A stretch of 64,000 bases of DNA, taken from assembly GCF_002873335.1 (NCBI RefSeq), contig NZ_MCUW01000013.1, positions 32,532-96,531 on the forward strand. Reading direction: 5' to 3'. The notes below the pieces were generated by a model that was not told the DNA's origin, made no database searches, and saw only the letters and a program-made list of their open reading frames with translations. Below, in pieces: positions 8,598 to 18,905 of the stretch (its first letter is position 1; every line of letters starts with the position of its first letter). The position numbers were made by a program, and so were the translations under genes. The DNA comes from Vibrio sp. 10N.286.49.B1 (GTDB lineage: Bacteria > Pseudomonadota > Gammaproteobacteria > Enterobacterales > Vibrionaceae).

Positions 8598-10181
8598 TTA
8601 TTGAGTGTCACCTGACGCGCTGGCTTCATTTGACGAGGTAGTTTCATTTTCAGGCGATGATGCGACTGCACTGCTGACCGAATGAGAGATTGCCCCCTCA
8701 GCGCCAGATACCGGTTCTATGGGGGTAATGACCTCTATTCCCTCAGTGCTATTATCCAGTGCGGCCTCGGCGGCAATTTTCTTGTCAACGTGGCCAATAA
8801 TACTTTGATAGTAGCGGCGAATGTTTTCGACATAGTTTTGAGCCTCATCTCCACGAGCATAACCATATCGAGTTTGACTGTAGTATTTCTTTTGGCGCAA
8901 TAGAGGCAGGCGATCTTTAACATCAGCCCAAGCGTCAGGGTTACCACCTTGGCGCTTGGTCAGTCGTCGAGCGTCCATCATATGCCCAAACCCAAGGTTG
9001 TATGAGGCAAGCGCAAACCATATTTTTTCGTGTTCGGGAATGGAATCGGGGACTCGGCCGACGATATAGCGCAGGTACTGTACGCCACCACGAACAGACT
9101 GCTCAGGGTCAAGGCGGTTAGTCACATTGACAATTTTAGCCGTTGGTAGGGTCAGCATCATCATCCCACGCACCCCAGTTGGAGATTTGGCTACGGGGTT
9201 CCAATGTGACTCTTGATAGGCTAGAGCAGCAATTAGGCGCCAGTCGAACTCTTGAGAGTACTGTTTAAACAATGGTGACCATTTCGGTAGTTTACTGTCG
9301 AGAGCTCGAATAAAGGCGCGCGTGTCGACGTAATCGAATGTACCGATATGACCGATGTATTTCTCTTCTAGGTTGGCGAGGTCACCGCTTTGTTTGAGAT
9401 TGCCAAAAAACTCGATAAGTAATGCGTATAAACTCTCATCATCCGATTTACGCATATACCAAGATATCGGTTGGTCTTCGGTCATTTCAAAAGCAAGGGC
9501 TAAATCTGGGTAGATTCGTTGCGAAAGAGAGAGTTCGACCGAATCTGCCATGGTGAACAGTAGCTCGCCTTCAGAGACTTGCTTGAGCAGATCGTTGACA
9601 TCGGCATTGGCATCGACTTTGTAGTGAAATTCAGGGTTATTTTCCGCAACGTTATCCAACGTCCGCTCAAAGTGAGAGTCTTGTACGACAGCAAAGATGT
9701 CCTCCCCCTCGGCTTTTTCGACTAATTCCGCTTGATTTGCTAAAAGCTGTTCTAGGTTTCTTGGGCGCCATTGGCCCTTTTTATAGACTACTTGTTGGCT
9801 GACGTAATAATACGCTGGACCTGCTCTAAATTGCTTAATTCGTTGAGGAGACTGGCTTAGCCCTGCGGAAATAATATCAATCTCCCCTTTCTCTAGGGCA
9901 GGGAAGAGGCTCGCTAAACGATAAGCGGGTTTCATTTCCAGTTTTACGCCTAATTCATCAGCAAACTGACGTGCGAGCTCATAATCGAGCCCTGTCGGGC
10001 CATCGGGGCCGATATAATAAGAAAGCTGATTGTTAAGCGTGCCGACTCGAAGCACACCACGCTCTTTGATGCCTTCTAGCTCACTTTTAGGATCAGAATC
10101 AATCTGGCATCCAAAGAGCCCTAAAGATAAGGTCAACAAGGAGGCAAGCTTTAGCCAACGTATATCAGAAATATTTCGCAT
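8598..10181 (-). CDS. mltF: Membrane-bound lytic murein transglycosylase F
   Basis: A 527-residue outer-membrane lipoprotein. The signal ends in a lipobox LFGC with lipidated Cys25. Residues about 40-275 are an SBP_bac_3 (ABC solute-binding-like) domain that in MltF acts as a regulatory module, beginning RGVLRVGTLNNQLSYYIGPD. The SLT lysozyme-like domain follows from about 300 to 450, with catalytic Glu324 in AYQESHWNPVAKSPTGVRGM. A Ser/Glu/Ala-rich tail (about 475-527) looks disordered. The enzyme cleaves the MurNAc-GlcNAc bond to give 1,6-anhydro products. It is divergent from purL, as in many gammaproteobacteria. The length is close to E. coli MltF (518). Confidence 0.95.
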   Translation of the reverse strand: MRNISDIRWLKLASLLTLSLGLFGCQIDSDPKSELEGIKERGVLRVGTLNNQLSYYIGPDGPTGLDYELARQFADELGVKLEMKPAYRLASLFPALEKGEIDIISAGLSQSPQRIKQFRAGPAYYYVSQQVVYKKGQWRPRNLEQLLANQAELVEKAEGEDIFAVVQDSHFERTLDNVAENNPEFHYKVDANADVNDLLKQVSEGELLFTMADSVELSLSQRIYPDLALAFEMTEDQPISWYMRKSDDESLYALLIEFFGNLKQSGDLANLEEKYIGHIGTFDYVDTRAFIRALDSKLPKWSPLFKQYSQEFDWRLIAALAYQESHWNPVAKSPTGVRGMMMLTLPTAKIVNVTNRLDPEQSVRGGVQYLRYIVGRVPDSIPEHEKIWFALASYNLGFGHMMDARRLTKRQGGNPDAWADVKDRLPLLRQKKYYSQTRYGYARGDEAQNYVENIRRYYQSIIGHVDKKIAAEAALDNSTEGIEVITPIEPVSGAEGAISHSVSSAVASSPENETTSSNEASASGDTQ

Positions 10182-10319
10182 TAATTCATTTATCTCACAA
10201 GAACTATGTTGCCTTTATACCAAAGCTAGAACTTCTGGCAAAGCAACATCATAGAAACTCTCGTTTACTATCACTTTATCGACATTGAACGACGGTTTTT
10301 TGTCTTTCGAAAAAAAATG

Positions 10320-10335
10320 ACGAAAACGTTTGCGT
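10320..10335. promoter_or_regulatory. PurR operator upstream of purL
   Basis: The reverse complement reads ACGCAAACGTTTTCGT, which matches the PurR consensus at every conserved position. It sits just upstream of the purL promoter, so purL should be repressed by PurR with hypoxanthine or guanine. Confidence 0.88.
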
Positions 10336-10341
10336 TAGTGG

Positions 10342-10370
10342 TTACGTCACAAAAAAAAATACACTATAAT
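10342..10370 (+). promoter_or_regulatory. Probable purL promoter
   Basis: A perfect -10 box TATAAT (10365-10370), 17 bases after TTACGT (10342-10347) as a weak -35. The PurR box lies immediately upstream. The expected transcript has a leader of about 100 bases. Confidence 0.7.
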
Positions 10371-10478
10371 ACGCCCGAATCAGGGTAGGAGAAATTGGCA
10401 TACGTTCATTTTTATTATGTAACCAATTGAATTTATTCCAATATCACCTCAAATCAATTGCATAAGAGACCTAAGCAC

Positions 10479-13400
10479 ATGAGAATTTTGCGTGGCTCCC
10501 CAGCTCTTTCTGAGTTTCGTGTTAACAAGCTAGTCGATCTTTGTCGTGAACTAAGCCTACCTGTAACGGGTATTTATGCTGAGTTTGCTCACTTTGCCGA
10601 TCTAACGTCAGACCTAGACGCGTCTGAAATTGAAAAGTTGGAAAAGCTACTGACTTACGGACCAACAATCGAAGAGCACGAACCAACGGGCACATTGTTA
10701 CTTGTCACGCCTCGTCCGGGTACTATCTCGCCATGGTCGTCTAAATCGACAGACATTGCGCATAACTGTGGTCTTAATAAAGTCTCACGCTTAGAGCGTG
10801 GTACCGCTTTTTATGTTGAGTCTTCTACTGAGCTAACTAAGCTTCAATTAGTTGAGTTAAAAGCGATTCTTCATGACCGCATGATGGAAGTTGTTTTTTC
10901 TGACTTCGATTCAGTGTCGGCGCTCTTCACGGTAGCAGAGCCTGCTCCTTATGCTGAGGTTGACTTATTGAACGGCGGCCGTAAAGCCCTCGAAGAAGCG
11001 AACATCACGCTGGGCCTTGCACTCGCAGAAGATGAAATTGATTACCTTCTTGAAAGCTTCACTGAAAAGCTAGGTCGTAACCCGACTGACATCGAGCTTA
11101 TGATGTTTGCACAAGCGAACTCAGAGCACTGTCGTCACAAGATCTTTAACGCTGATTGGACTATCGATGGCGTTAAGCAAGAAAAATCATTGTTTAAGAT
11201 GATTAAGAACACGTTCGAAGTAACACCAGAGCATGTGTTGTCTGCTTATAAAGATAACGCCGCTGTCATGAGTGGTTCAACCGTTGGACGTTTCTTCCCA
11301 GATCCAAAAACACGTCAATACAACTATCATCAAGAAAAGACTCACATCTTGATGAAAGTAGAAACGCACAACCACCCAACGGCAATCTCTCCGTGGCCAG
11401 GTGCATCAACAGGTTCAGGCGGTGAAATCCGTGATGAAGGCGCAACCGGTATTGGTGGTAAGCCAAAAGCAGGTCTAGTGGCGTTCTCTGTATCTAACCT
11501 TAAGATCCCGAACTTCGTTCAGCCTTGGGAAACGGATTTTGGTAAGCCAAGCCGTATCGTAACGGCGTTGGATATTATGCTAGAAGGCCCACTAGGTGGC
11601 GCGGCATTCAACAACGAATTTGGTCGTCCGAATCTACTCGGTTACTTCCGTACTTACGAAGAAAGAGTTAACTCTCATAACGGTGAAGAAGTTCGTGGTT
11701 ACCACAAGCCAATCATGCTTGCTGGTGGTCTAGGTAACATCCGTGATGATCATGTTCAAAAGAAAGAGATCCCAGTCGGTGCAAGCCTAATTGTTCTTGG
11801 CGGTCCAGCGATGAACATCGGCCTTGGTGGCGGTGCTGCTTCTTCTATGGATTCTGGTTCTTCTTCTGAAGATCTAGACTTTGCTTCTGTACAACGTGAA
11901 AACCCAGAGATGGAACGTCGTTGCCAAGAAGTTATTGACCGTTGTTGGCAGCTTGGTGATGCGAACCCAATTGCATTTATTCACGATGTAGGCGCGGGCG
12001 GTATCTCGAATGCACTTCCTGAGCTGGTAGACGATGGTGAGCGTGGCGGTATTTTCAACCTACGTGACGTGCCAAACGATGAGCCGGGCATGAGCCCACT
12101 TGAGATCTGGTGTAACGAATCTCAAGAGCGTTACGTAATGGCGGTTGCTGATAAAGACATGGCAACGTTCGATGCCATTTGTAAGCGTGAGCGTGCACCA
12201 TACGCAGTCGTTGGTAAAGCAACGGAAGAGCGTGAGCTTAAACTTGAAGATTCACACTTCGACAACACGCCAATTGACATGCCAATGGACATCTTATTAG
12301 GTAAAACGCCTAAGATGCACCGTGATGCGAAAACGCTAAAAGCAAATAACCCAGCGATTGACCGTTCTGGTATCGAAATGAATGAAGCGGTTGACCGTGT
12401 TCTTCGCTTGCCAACAGTTGCAGAAAAAACATTCCTTATCACCATCGGTGACCGCTCGGTAACTGGCCTTGTTGCTCGTGACCAAATGGTTGGCCCATGG
12501 CAGGTTCCTGTTGCTAACTGCGCGGTAACTGCAGCTAGTTACGACTCTTACCACGGTGAGGCAATGTCTCTTGGTGAGCGCACGCCAGTGGCACTACTAG
12601 ACTTCGGTGCATCGGCTCGTCTAGCGGTTGGTGAAGCAATCACTAACATCGCAGCGACGAACATCGGCGATATCAAACACATTAAACTGTCAGCGAACTG
12701 GATGTCTCCAGCGGGTCACCCAGGTGAAGATGCTGGTCTGTACGAAGCGGTGAAAGCTGTTGGTGAAGAGCTTTGTCCTGCACTTGGCTTAACGATTCCA
12801 GTTGGTAAAGACTCAATGTCGATGAAGACCAAGTGGGAAGATAATGGCGAGCAAAAAGAAGTCACGTCTCCGCTGTCTCTTGTTATCACTGCATTTGCCC
12901 GTGTTGAAGATGTTCGTAAGACAATCACGCCGCAGCTTCGTACCGACAAAGGTGATTCAAGCCTAGTACTTATCGACCTAGGTAACGGCAAAAACCGTAT
13001 GGGTGCAACAGCACTTGCACAGGTTTACAAGCAGCTTGGTGATAAGCCAGCAGACGTAGACAACGCAGCGCAGCTAAAAGGTTTCTACGAAGGCGTTCAG
13101 GCGCTAGTTGCTAACGACCAAGTTGTCGCTTACCACGATAAAGGCGATGGTGGTTTATTCGTAACGCTTGCTGAAATGGCATTCGCAGGCCACTGTGGTG
13201 TTAATGCTAATATTGAAACATTAGGTGAAGACGCATTAGCCGCATTGTTTAACGAAGAGTTGGGTGCTGTCATCCAAGTTCGTAACGATGACCTAGACGC
13301 CGTACTTGCTACGCTTGCTGCAAATGGTCTAGAAACGTGTTCACACGTAATCGGTTCTGTTGAAGCCTCTGATGCGCTCGTGATTAAATCTGGTGAATCG

Positions 13401-14375
13401 GTAGTGATTGAACGTAACCGTACTGAACTACGCACGATCTGGGCTGAAACTACGCATAAAATGCAATCACTTCGTGATAACTCTGCGTGTGCAGACCAAG
13501 AGCATGAAGCGAAGAAAGATAACTCAGACCCAGGTCTAAACGTTAGCTTGAGCTTTGATGTTAATGAAGATATCGCAGCGCCATATATTGCGACAGGTGC
13601 GAAACCTAAGATGGCAATTTTGCGTGAGCAAGGTGTTAACTCTCACGTTGAAATGGCCGCGGCATTTGACCGCGCAGGCTTTGAAGCCACCGATATCCAC
13701 ATGAGCGATATCCTAACGGGTCAAGCGGTTCTAGAAGAGTACAACGGCCTTGTGGCTTGTGGTGGCTTCTCTTACGGTGACGTACTAGGTGCGGGTGAAG
13801 GTTGGGCTAAGTCAGTTCTGTTTAACGACGCTACGCGTGACCAATTTGAAAACTTCTTCAAGCGTGAAGATACGTTCTCTCTAGGCGTGTGTAACGGTTG
13901 TCAGATGTTGTCTAACTTGCGTGAATTGATTCCGGGCGCAGAATACTGGCCTCGTTTCGTGCGTAACGAATCTGAGCGCTTTGAAGCTCGTTTCAGCCTA
14001 GTAGAAGTTCAGAAGTCTGATTCTGTATTCTTCAACGGTATGGAAGGGTCTCGTATGCCTATCGCTGTTTCTCACGGTGAAGGCCGCGTAGAAGTGCGTG
14101 ATAACGAGCACCTAAACGCGATTGAAAATTCAGGTACAGTGGCGCTACGTTACGTTGATAACAACGGTAACCCGACGCAGCAATACCCAAATAACCCGAA
14201 TGGTTCGCCAAACGCTATCACCGGTCTAACGACAACGGATGGTCGTGTCACGATCATGATGCCTCACCCAGAGCGTGTATTCCGTACGGTTGCTAACTCT
14301 TGGGCTCCAGAAACTTGGGGCGAAAACGGTGCTTGGATGCGTATGTTCCAAAACGCGCGTAAGAATATCGGTTAA
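10479..14375 (+). CDS. purL: Phosphoribosylformylglycinamidine synthase
   Basis: A 1298-residue large-type PurL (E. coli 1295) that makes FGAM from FGAR, glutamine and ATP, the fourth step of purine synthesis. The N-terminal domain starts [18 protein letters not shown]; the two AIRS-like ATP/substrate halves follow (for example [20 protein letters not shown] and [13 protein letters not shown]). The C-terminal class I glutamine amidotransferase domain has Cys1138 (LGVCNGCQM), His1263 and Glu1265 (MPHPERVF), each three residues from the E. coli numbering. I start at ATG 10479, which matches the family start; a TTG-led extension from 10458 has no RBS. It stands alone, under PurR control, and ends in a strong terminator. 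Confidence 0.98.
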   Translation: MRILRGSPALSEFRVNKLVDLCRELSLPVTGIYAEFAHFADLTSDLDASEIEKLEKLLTYGPTIEEHEPTGTLLLVTPRPGTISPWSSKSTDIAHNCGLNKVSRLERGTAFYVESSTELTKLQLVELKAILHDRMMEVVFSDFDSVSALFTVAEPAPYAEVDLLNGGRKALEEANITLGLALAEDEIDYLLESFTEKLGRNPTDIELMMFAQANSEHCRHKIFNADWTIDGVKQEKSLFKMIKNTFEVTPEHVLSAYKDNAAVMSGSTVGRFFPDPKTRQYNYHQEKTHILMKVETHNHPTAISPWPGASTGSGGEIRDEGATGIGGKPKAGLVAFSVSNLKIPNFVQPWETDFGKPSRIVTALDIMLEGPLGGAAFNNEFGRPNLLGYFRTYEERVNSHNGEEVRGYHKPIMLAGGLGNIRDDHVQKKEIPVGASLIVLGGPAMNIGLGGGAASSMDSGSSSEDLDFASVQRENPEMERRCQEVIDRCWQLGDANPIAFIHDVGAGGISNALPELVDDGERGGIFNLRDVPNDEPGMSPLEIWCNESQERYVMAVADKDMATFDAICKRERAPYAVVGKATEERELKLEDSHFDNTPIDMPMDILLGKTPKMHRDAKTLKANNPAIDRSGIEMNEAVDRVLRLPTVAEKTFLITIGDRSVTGLVARDQMVGPWQVPVANCAVTAASYDSYHGEAMSLGERTPVALLDFGASARLAVGEAITNIAATNIGDIKHIKLSANWMSPAGHPGEDAGLYEAVKAVGEELCPALGLTIPVGKDSMSMKTKWEDNGEQKEVTSPLSLVITAFARVEDVRKTITPQLRTDKGDSSLVLIDLGNGKNRMGATALAQVYKQLGDKPADVDNAAQLKGFYEGVQALVANDQVVAYHDKGDGGLFVTLAEMAFAGHCGVNANIETLGEDALAALFNEELGAVIQVRNDDLDAVLATLAANGLETCSHVIGSVEASDALVIKSGESVVIERNRTELRTIWAETTHKMQSLRDNSACADQEHEAKKDNSDPGLNVSLSFDVNEDIAAPYIATGAKPKMAILREQGVNSHVEMAAAFDRAGFEATDIHMSDILTGQAVLEEYNGLVACGGFSYGDVLGAGEGWAKSVLFNDATRDQFENFFKREDTFSLGVCNGCQMLSNLRELIPGAEYWPRFVRNESERFEARFSLVEVQKSDSVFFNGMEGSRMPIAVSHGEGRVEVRDNEHLNAIENSGTVALRYVDNNGNPTQQYPNNPNGSPNAITGLTTTDGRVTIMMPHPERVFRTVANSWAPETWGENGAWMRMFQNARKNIG

Positions 14376-14401
14376 TTGATAGTCAACGACAGAGTAAATT
14401 G

Positions 14402-14437
14402 AAAGGTCGTCAGCAAGAGTGCTGACGACCTTTTTTA
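14402..14437 (+). terminator. Terminator of purL
   Basis: A 14-base perfect stem (AAAGGTCGTCAGCA / TGCTGACGACCTTT) with loop AGAG, followed by a T-run. Confidence 0.93.
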
Positions 14438-14621
14438 TTATCAGTCGTTTTATGGCAATTATTCATGATTTAACACGATAAAAAACCGACGCTGTTACGA
14501 AAAATAGTGGAGCGTAATTGAGCTAATTGTGTTCTAATACCGCGCTGGCTTAGGGATGGCTGACAAAGTAACGATAATTATGTTGGAACATCCCTTAACA
14601 AAACCCTTAGGAATCATCTAA

Positions 14622-14933
14622 ATGTCTGAAAATAAAAAATTTGCTATCCGTCTTACGGAAAAGCGCAACGGTTGGTCTGCAGAAATTACTCGCCAAGTAA
14701 CCTCTCGTAGAACAGTAGTATCTAAGCGTGAAATGGGTTTTGAAAGCGAAGAGCTAGCACAAGCATGGGCTGAGAAAGAGCTCCAAGGCTTTATTGCAAG
14801 CCAAGCGGAACGCAACGTTCGTAAAGCTGATGCTCGTAAAGAGAAAGAAGCGAAAGAGCACGCGAAAGAAGCCTTAAAAGCGGTAAAAGCAGCCGCTCGT
14901 CAAGCTAGCGCTGAGCAAGAAGACGAAGAGTAA
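14622..14933 (+). CDS. DUF3622 family small protein
   Basis: A 103-residue protein: a compact N-terminal half (FAIRLTEKRNGWSAEITRQV, then TSRRTVVSKREMGFESEELA) that looks like a small beta-alpha domain, and a highly charged Ala/Lys/Glu helix from about residue 60 to the end (RKADARKEKEAKEHAKEALK), probably a long solvent-exposed helix or coiled coil. I match it from memory to the DUF3622 family found next to purL in Vibrio; its function is not known. It has its own upstream region: the 14438-14621 gap holds a loose inverted repeat (AGGGATG at 14552-14558, CATCCCT at 14589-14595). The frame is followed by a strong bidirectional terminator. Confidence 0.8.
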   Translation: MSENKKFAIRLTEKRNGWSAEITRQVTSRRTVVSKREMGFESEELAQAWAEKELQGFIASQAERNVRKADARKEKEAKEHAKEALKAVKAAARQASAEQEDEE

Positions 14934-14975
14934 TAGTTTTTAGTACGGTTGACGGGTCGTGATTCGTTGATTGAT

Positions 14976-15019
14976 ACGCACAAAAAAGCCGCTGTGTTAT
15001 CAGCGGCTTTTTTGTGCGT
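14976..15019. terminator. Bidirectional terminator after the DUF3622 gene
   Basis: Arms of 19 bases (14976-14994 and 15001-15019) whose core AAAAAAGCCGCTG / CAGCGGCTTTTTT gives T-runs on both strands. It serves the convergent DUF3622 and DUF533 genes. Confidence 0.92.
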
Positions 15020-15061
15020 GTTTTTCATGGAAAGGGCTAATCGCCTCAGAGCTTAAATAGC

Positions 15062-15129
15062 ATGGTGTTTAACGTCGTATGGTGTTTAATGTCGTATGGT
15101 GTTTAATGTCGTATGGTGCTTAAAGTAGC
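15062..15129. repeat. 17-bp tandem repeat, about four copies
   Basis: Unit ATGGTGTTTAATGTCGT, copies at 15062, 15079, 15096 and a diverged one at 15113. The first three differ by one base. It lies between the convergent DUF3622 and DUF533 genes, outside coding sequence. Confidence 0.92.
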
Positions 15130-15154
15130 GTTGTGAATCAACGGATTGGTTAGC

Positions 15155-15817
15155 TTAAGACACCTGCTCTTCGAGTTTGACGACGAGCTCTGACGGAAGC
15201 TGCAGTTGTTTCGCTAATTCCTGCAGGTAGGCTTTTTCCATAAAGTTTTGTTCATCCACGACGAGTAGGCTTGCAAGGTAAATTTCTGCTGCTTGTTCAG
15301 GGGAGCGTGAAAGCTGGGCAATATAATGCGGATCCAGCGGTTTGGCGATTTCAGCTTGGACCAATGCCTGAACATGAGCGTCGGCATGCATTTGTTGAAG
15401 GGCTTGATCGATTTTACTCATTTCAGCATCGTCGATATGCCCGTCAGCTTTTGCTGCCCCAATCATGGCTTTGAGAACGATTTCTTCATGATTGGTATTG
15501 GCAAATTCATCGATGGTCGCACCTTGTGCGTCTGGTGTGTTCTTTTTATCCCAATCGTTATAGATTTTGAATGCAAGCGCACCAAGTGCCGCAGCACTGC
15601 CGACGCCGAGTGCGGTTTTACCCATTTTTTTTGTTTTCTTCGAACCCATTAACATGCCTAATAAACCACCGCCTACGGCGCCTGCACCCAAGGCTCCTAG
15701 GGTTTTTTTGTCACCGAGCGCTGAGCTGATGTTAGACGATGATTGTGAGGCTTTTTGAGTCGCGCTGCTAACGACATCTGACTTGAGTGCTTGATTAAGT
15801 AGTGATTTCAAATCCAT
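15155..15817 (-). CDS. DUF533 / YebE-like membrane protein with TerB-like domain
   Basis: A 220-residue protein. Residues about 35-70 are Gly/Ala-rich and hydrophobic (LGALGAGAVGGGLLGMLMGS and GKTALGVGSAAALGALAFKI), likely one or two membrane passes. The C-terminal half (about 105-220) resembles the DUF533/TerB helical fold, with acidic residues in IGAAKADGHIDDAEMSKIDQ. E. coli YebE, the best-known relative, is an inner-membrane protein of unknown function induced by envelope stress. I use ATG 15817 (MDLKSLLNQ), six bases after GGAG; an upstream TTG would use that RBS as coding sequence. It is monocistronic, and the 15818-16010 gap shows no other gene. Confidence 0.85.
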   Translation of the reverse strand: MDLKSLLNQALKSDVVSSATQKASQSSSNISSALGDKKTLGALGAGAVGGGLLGMLMGSKKTKKMGKTALGVGSAAALGALAFKIYNDWDKKNTPDAQGATIDEFANTNHEEIVLKAMIGAAKADGHIDDAEMSKIDQALQQMHADAHVQALVQAEIAKPLDPHYIAQLSRSPEQAAEIYLASLLVVDEQNFMEKAYLQELAKQLQLPSELVVKLEEQVS

Positions 15818-16010
15818 CGTATTCTCCAAAATGTGGTAGAGGAACTCATGTAGGCAAGTGGTGAGTTATTGCCATTGAACGCGGTTGCCAGTTGAATAGT
15901 CCTGATGGTAAAGGAGTGAAGCTGAACAGAAGATGAAGAGGGTTCGCTTTTTTTAGTGGATATTAGGTGAATCGACGAATGAACTGGGGATCCTTATTGG
16001 CCACGTAAAG

Positions 16011-16037
16011 AAAAAGGCAGCCGATTGGCTGCCTTTT
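16011..16037 (-). terminator. Terminator of proS-trmO
   Basis: Stem AAAGGCAGCC / GGCTGCCTTT with a 4-base loop; the minus strand runs into TTTTTC. It lies about 60 bases past the proS stop. Confidence 0.88.
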
Positions 16038-16093
16038 CGATCGTTAAGACTCAACTGGATCGTATTAATATCAATAGCGAAGTTAGTTAATCG

Positions 16094-17809
16094 TTAAGCT
16101 AACTGTGCTTTGATGTGCTCTACGATGTCAGTGATAGCGATTGGCGCTTTTTCACCGTTGCGACGGTTCTTATATTCGAAGTTGCCTTCGTCCATGCTGC
16201 GATCGCCAATGACTACAGTGTGCGGAATGCCAACCAGTTCGATATCTTTAAACATCACACCTGGACGTTCTTTACGATCATCGAATAGTACTTCGATACC
16301 CATCGCCGTCAATTCTGCATAAAGCTTTTCAGCGGCTTCTTTGACACGCTCAGATTTGTGCATGTTCATCGGAACAATCGCAACCTGGAATGGTGCTAGC
16401 GCTTCAGGCCAAATGATGCCGAACTTATCATGGTTTTGCTCGATGGCAGAGGCAACAACACGTGATACACCAATGCCGTAACATCCCATTTCTAGCGTCA
16501 CACTCTTACCATCAGGACCAAGCACATTACAGTTCATTTTTTCTGAGTAGTTAGTGCCTAGTTGGAAGATATGGCCGACTTCGATACCACGTTTGAGTTG
16601 CAGTGTACCTTGACCACATGGGCTTAAGTCACCTTCTACTACGTTACGTAGGTCTTCAACTTGTGCAAGCTCAACGTCACGACCCCAGTTAATACCGAAG
16701 TAGTGTTTACCATCTACGTTTGCGCCCGCACCAAAGTCACTCATGACTGCAACGCTGCGATCTACAATGAATGGTAGCTCTAGACCTACAGGGCCTAGTG
16801 AACCTGGACCTGCGCCGACAAGAGCACGAATTTCTTCTTCCGTTGCCATCTCCAGTGGTGATGCCACTTGAGTTAGGTTTTCTGCTTTGATTTCGTTGAG
16901 TTCGTGATCGCCACGAATGATCAATGCAATGATGTCCGCATCTATGTCATCAGACGCTTTAACAAATAATGTTTTAACGGTTTTCTCGATCGCGAGTCCG
17001 TGCTGCTCTACCAGCTCAGCGATGGTTTTTGCGTTGGGTGTATCAACCAGCGTCATTTCTTGAGTTGGCGTGGCAAGCTCAGCTGTTGGCGCAAGCGCTT
17101 CTGCTTTTTCGATATTTGCCGCGTAATCGGACTCAGAAGAAAAGGCGATAAGATCTTCACCACTTTCAGCTAGTACGTGAAATTCGTGAGAGTTTTTGCC
17201 GCCAATTGCGCCTGTATCCGCTAGAACTGGACGGTAGTTTAGTCCCATACGGTCAAATGCTTTACAGTAAGCGTCGTGCATCGCCTCGTAAGACTTTTGT
17301 AAGCCATCTTTGTTGATATCAAAGCTGTAAGCATCCATCATTGAGAACTCACGCGCACGCATCACACCAAAACGAGGGCGTCTTTCGTCACGGAATTTGG
17401 TTTGGATTTGATACAGATTCAAAGGAAGCTGTTTATACGAACTGATCTCGTTACGCACAAGGCTAGTGACCACTTCTTCTGCTGTCGGGCTTAGAACAAA
17501 CGGACGAGCATGACGGTCAGTAAAGCGAAGTAGTTCTGGGCCCATGGTTTCAGAGCGACCGGTTTCTTCCCACAGCTCAAACGGCTGAACAACGGGCATT
17601 AAGATCTCGACAGCATTGGCATTATCGATTTCTTGACGAACGATGTTTTCGACTTTACGCAGCACACGTAGACCAGTAGGTAGCCAAGTATATAGACCTG
17701 AAGCTAGCTTACGAATCATACCTGCACGTAGCATCAGCTGGTGGCTGATAACTTCTGCGTCGTTTGGAGTCTCTTTCAGAGTGGAAAGAAGGTAGTTACT
17801 GGTACGCAT
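16094..17809 (-). CDS. proS: Prolyl-tRNA synthetase
   Basis: A 571-residue bacterial-type class II ProRS (E. coli 572). Motif 2 is in [20 protein letters not shown] (about 138-157) and motif 3 in [12 protein letters not shown] near 440. An insertion domain of about 160 residues between motifs 2 and 3 (roughly 225-390) is the YbaK-like editing domain that clears Ala-tRNA(Pro); it includes TVKTLFVKA and the family GxxxP-like loop GAGPGSLGP. The C-terminal anticodon-binding domain begins around 475 ([20 protein letters not shown]). It lies 90 bases after trmO on the same strand, the same pairing as in E. coli. Confidence 0.97.
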   Translation of the reverse strand: MRTSNYLLSTLKETPNDAEVISHQLMLRAGMIRKLASGLYTWLPTGLRVLRKVENIVRQEIDNANAVEILMPVVQPFELWEETGRSETMGPELLRFTDRHARPFVLSPTAEEVVTSLVRNEISSYKQLPLNLYQIQTKFRDERRPRFGVMRAREFSMMDAYSFDINKDGLQKSYEAMHDAYCKAFDRMGLNYRPVLADTGAIGGKNSHEFHVLAESGEDLIAFSSESDYAANIEKAEALAPTAELATPTQEMTLVDTPNAKTIAELVEQHGLAIEKTVKTLFVKASDDIDADIIALIIRGDHELNEIKAENLTQVASPLEMATEEEIRALVGAGPGSLGPVGLELPFIVDRSVAVMSDFGAGANVDGKHYFGINWGRDVELAQVEDLRNVVEGDLSPCGQGTLQLKRGIEVGHIFQLGTNYSEKMNCNVLGPDGKSVTLEMGCYGIGVSRVVASAIEQNHDKFGIIWPEALAPFQVAIVPMNMHKSERVKEAAEKLYAELTAMGIEVLFDDRKERPGVMFKDIELVGIPHTVVIGDRSMDEGNFEYKNRRNGEKAPIAITDIVEHIKAQLA

Positions 17810-17899
17810 TCTATGGTATCCGTTTCATCATGATAATAAGAGATTCAAGCCTGAGCTCAAATCGAGTTAAGCCGACTATGATATCAGCGTATTGCTGTT

Positions 17900-18598
17900 C
17901 TACAAAGGTTCAATCGTTGTTACCAATACGGATTCGTCCATTATTTTGAATTTGACGTTCCAGTCATACAGTTTGACTCCATACTCTTTGTGATCGGCTT
18001 TGCCTTTTCGGTATGCGGGCCTTGGATCTTGTGCGAGCACTTGTGAAATCACTTGCCGTTTATGATCCCCATCCTTGTTCTGACTCAGGAAAGAGTCAAC
18101 GTCTGGAGTAAATTGAACATCGATGAGTTCAGGTTCCTCTGAAGCGTATCCCCCTTGAGCATGTGGAATAGAGTCGGAATAGGGGATGTAGGGCTTGATA
18201 TCAATAATTGGCGTGCCATCGACGAGATCGACACTGCCTAGGTGAATCAATGTCTGCGCACCTCTTTGTTCCACGCTTTTTAATTCAACCGCTGACATCC
18301 CAATGCTATTGGGCCGAAAAGTTGAGCGCGTCGCAAGAACCCCCATTCGTTCGTTACCACCAAGGCGAGGTGGTCGTACTGTCGGCTTCCAACCCGCGTC
18401 GATGTTTTGGTCGAACAAGAAGACGATCCATAAATGAGTAAACTGCTCGATCCCCTTAATCGCTTCGGCACAGTTGGCTGAACCTGATAGCTCAATGGTT
18501 GCTGTTGCCGCTGGTACTAGGCGAGGTTGCCGTGGTACCGCAAACTTTTCTTTATAGGGGGAGATAACCGTTCCAATAGGCTCAATAGTAAAGGCCAT
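17900..18598 (-). CDS. trmO: tRNA (N6-threonylcarbamoyladenosine(37)-N6)-methyltransferase TrmO
   Basis: A 232-residue protein of the TrmO/YaeB (formerly UPF0066) family, which uses S-adenosylmethionine to turn t6A37 into m6t6A37 in certain tRNAs. The N-terminal beta-barrel region (residues 1-150) contains PIGTVISPYKEKFAVPRQPR, EQFTHLWIVFLFD and the signature RSTFRPNSIGMSAVEL; the C-terminal domain includes DPRPAYRKG. I use ATG 18598 (MAFTIEPIG); an upstream TTG frame is unlikely. It precedes proS in the same direction, as in E. coli, where rcsF follows; no rcsF is seen here. Confidence 0.93.
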   Translation of the reverse strand: MAFTIEPIGTVISPYKEKFAVPRQPRLVPAATATIELSGSANCAEAIKGIEQFTHLWIVFLFDQNIDAGWKPTVRPPRLGGNERMGVLATRSTFRPNSIGMSAVELKSVEQRGAQTLIHLGSVDLVDGTPIIDIKPYIPYSDSIPHAQGGYASEEPELIDVQFTPDVDSFLSQNKDGDHKRQVISQVLAQDPRPAYRKGKADHKEYGVKLYDWNVKFKIMDESVLVTTIEPL

Positions 18599-18905
18599 GA
18601 TGGGTACCAATCTAATTGTTAAATAATAGGGATCATTTCAAATAGCAGAAAACAATACAAGTATTGTCTCTCCTGCTATGCGTCTGGTTGATGTGTTAGC
18701 GCTGTTGATTGGCTTTGTCAATATTAAACGTTGTAATTTAAGCTAAAAATAGCTCAAAAACCGCGCTTTGTTAATATCTTGCAACATGTTCAGCTTTAAT
18801 TTGAAACTATCCTAACGTACTCTGCCGCAGCGTTTTGTATGACTGTTAGAAATTGACGCTAACGAATGTCACACGCCAGGACAATATAATAAAAGGAGGG
18901 GACAG
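18599..18905. promoter_or_regulatory. Divergent gap between trmO and the second AbgT gene, with a compound hairpin
   Basis: The gap contains a nested inverted repeat: outer arms ATAGCAG (18642-18648) and CTGCTAT (18673-18679), inner arms ACAATAC (18652-18658) and GTATTGT (18661-18667). It lies about 45-80 bases upstream of trmO and could be an operator or a leader hairpin. An excellent RBS (AAAAGGAGGGG) precedes the transporter start. No small gene is seen. Confidence 0.45.

Noticed and set aside
15062..15129. Regularly spaced repeats that might be read as a short CRISPR array
   Set aside because: The 17-bp units are directly adjacent with no spacers, and no cas gene is present.
15326..15652. 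Plus-strand frame of 108 codons within the DUF533 gene
   Set aside because: It lies antisense to a gene with clear domain structure and RBS, and has no RBS of its own.
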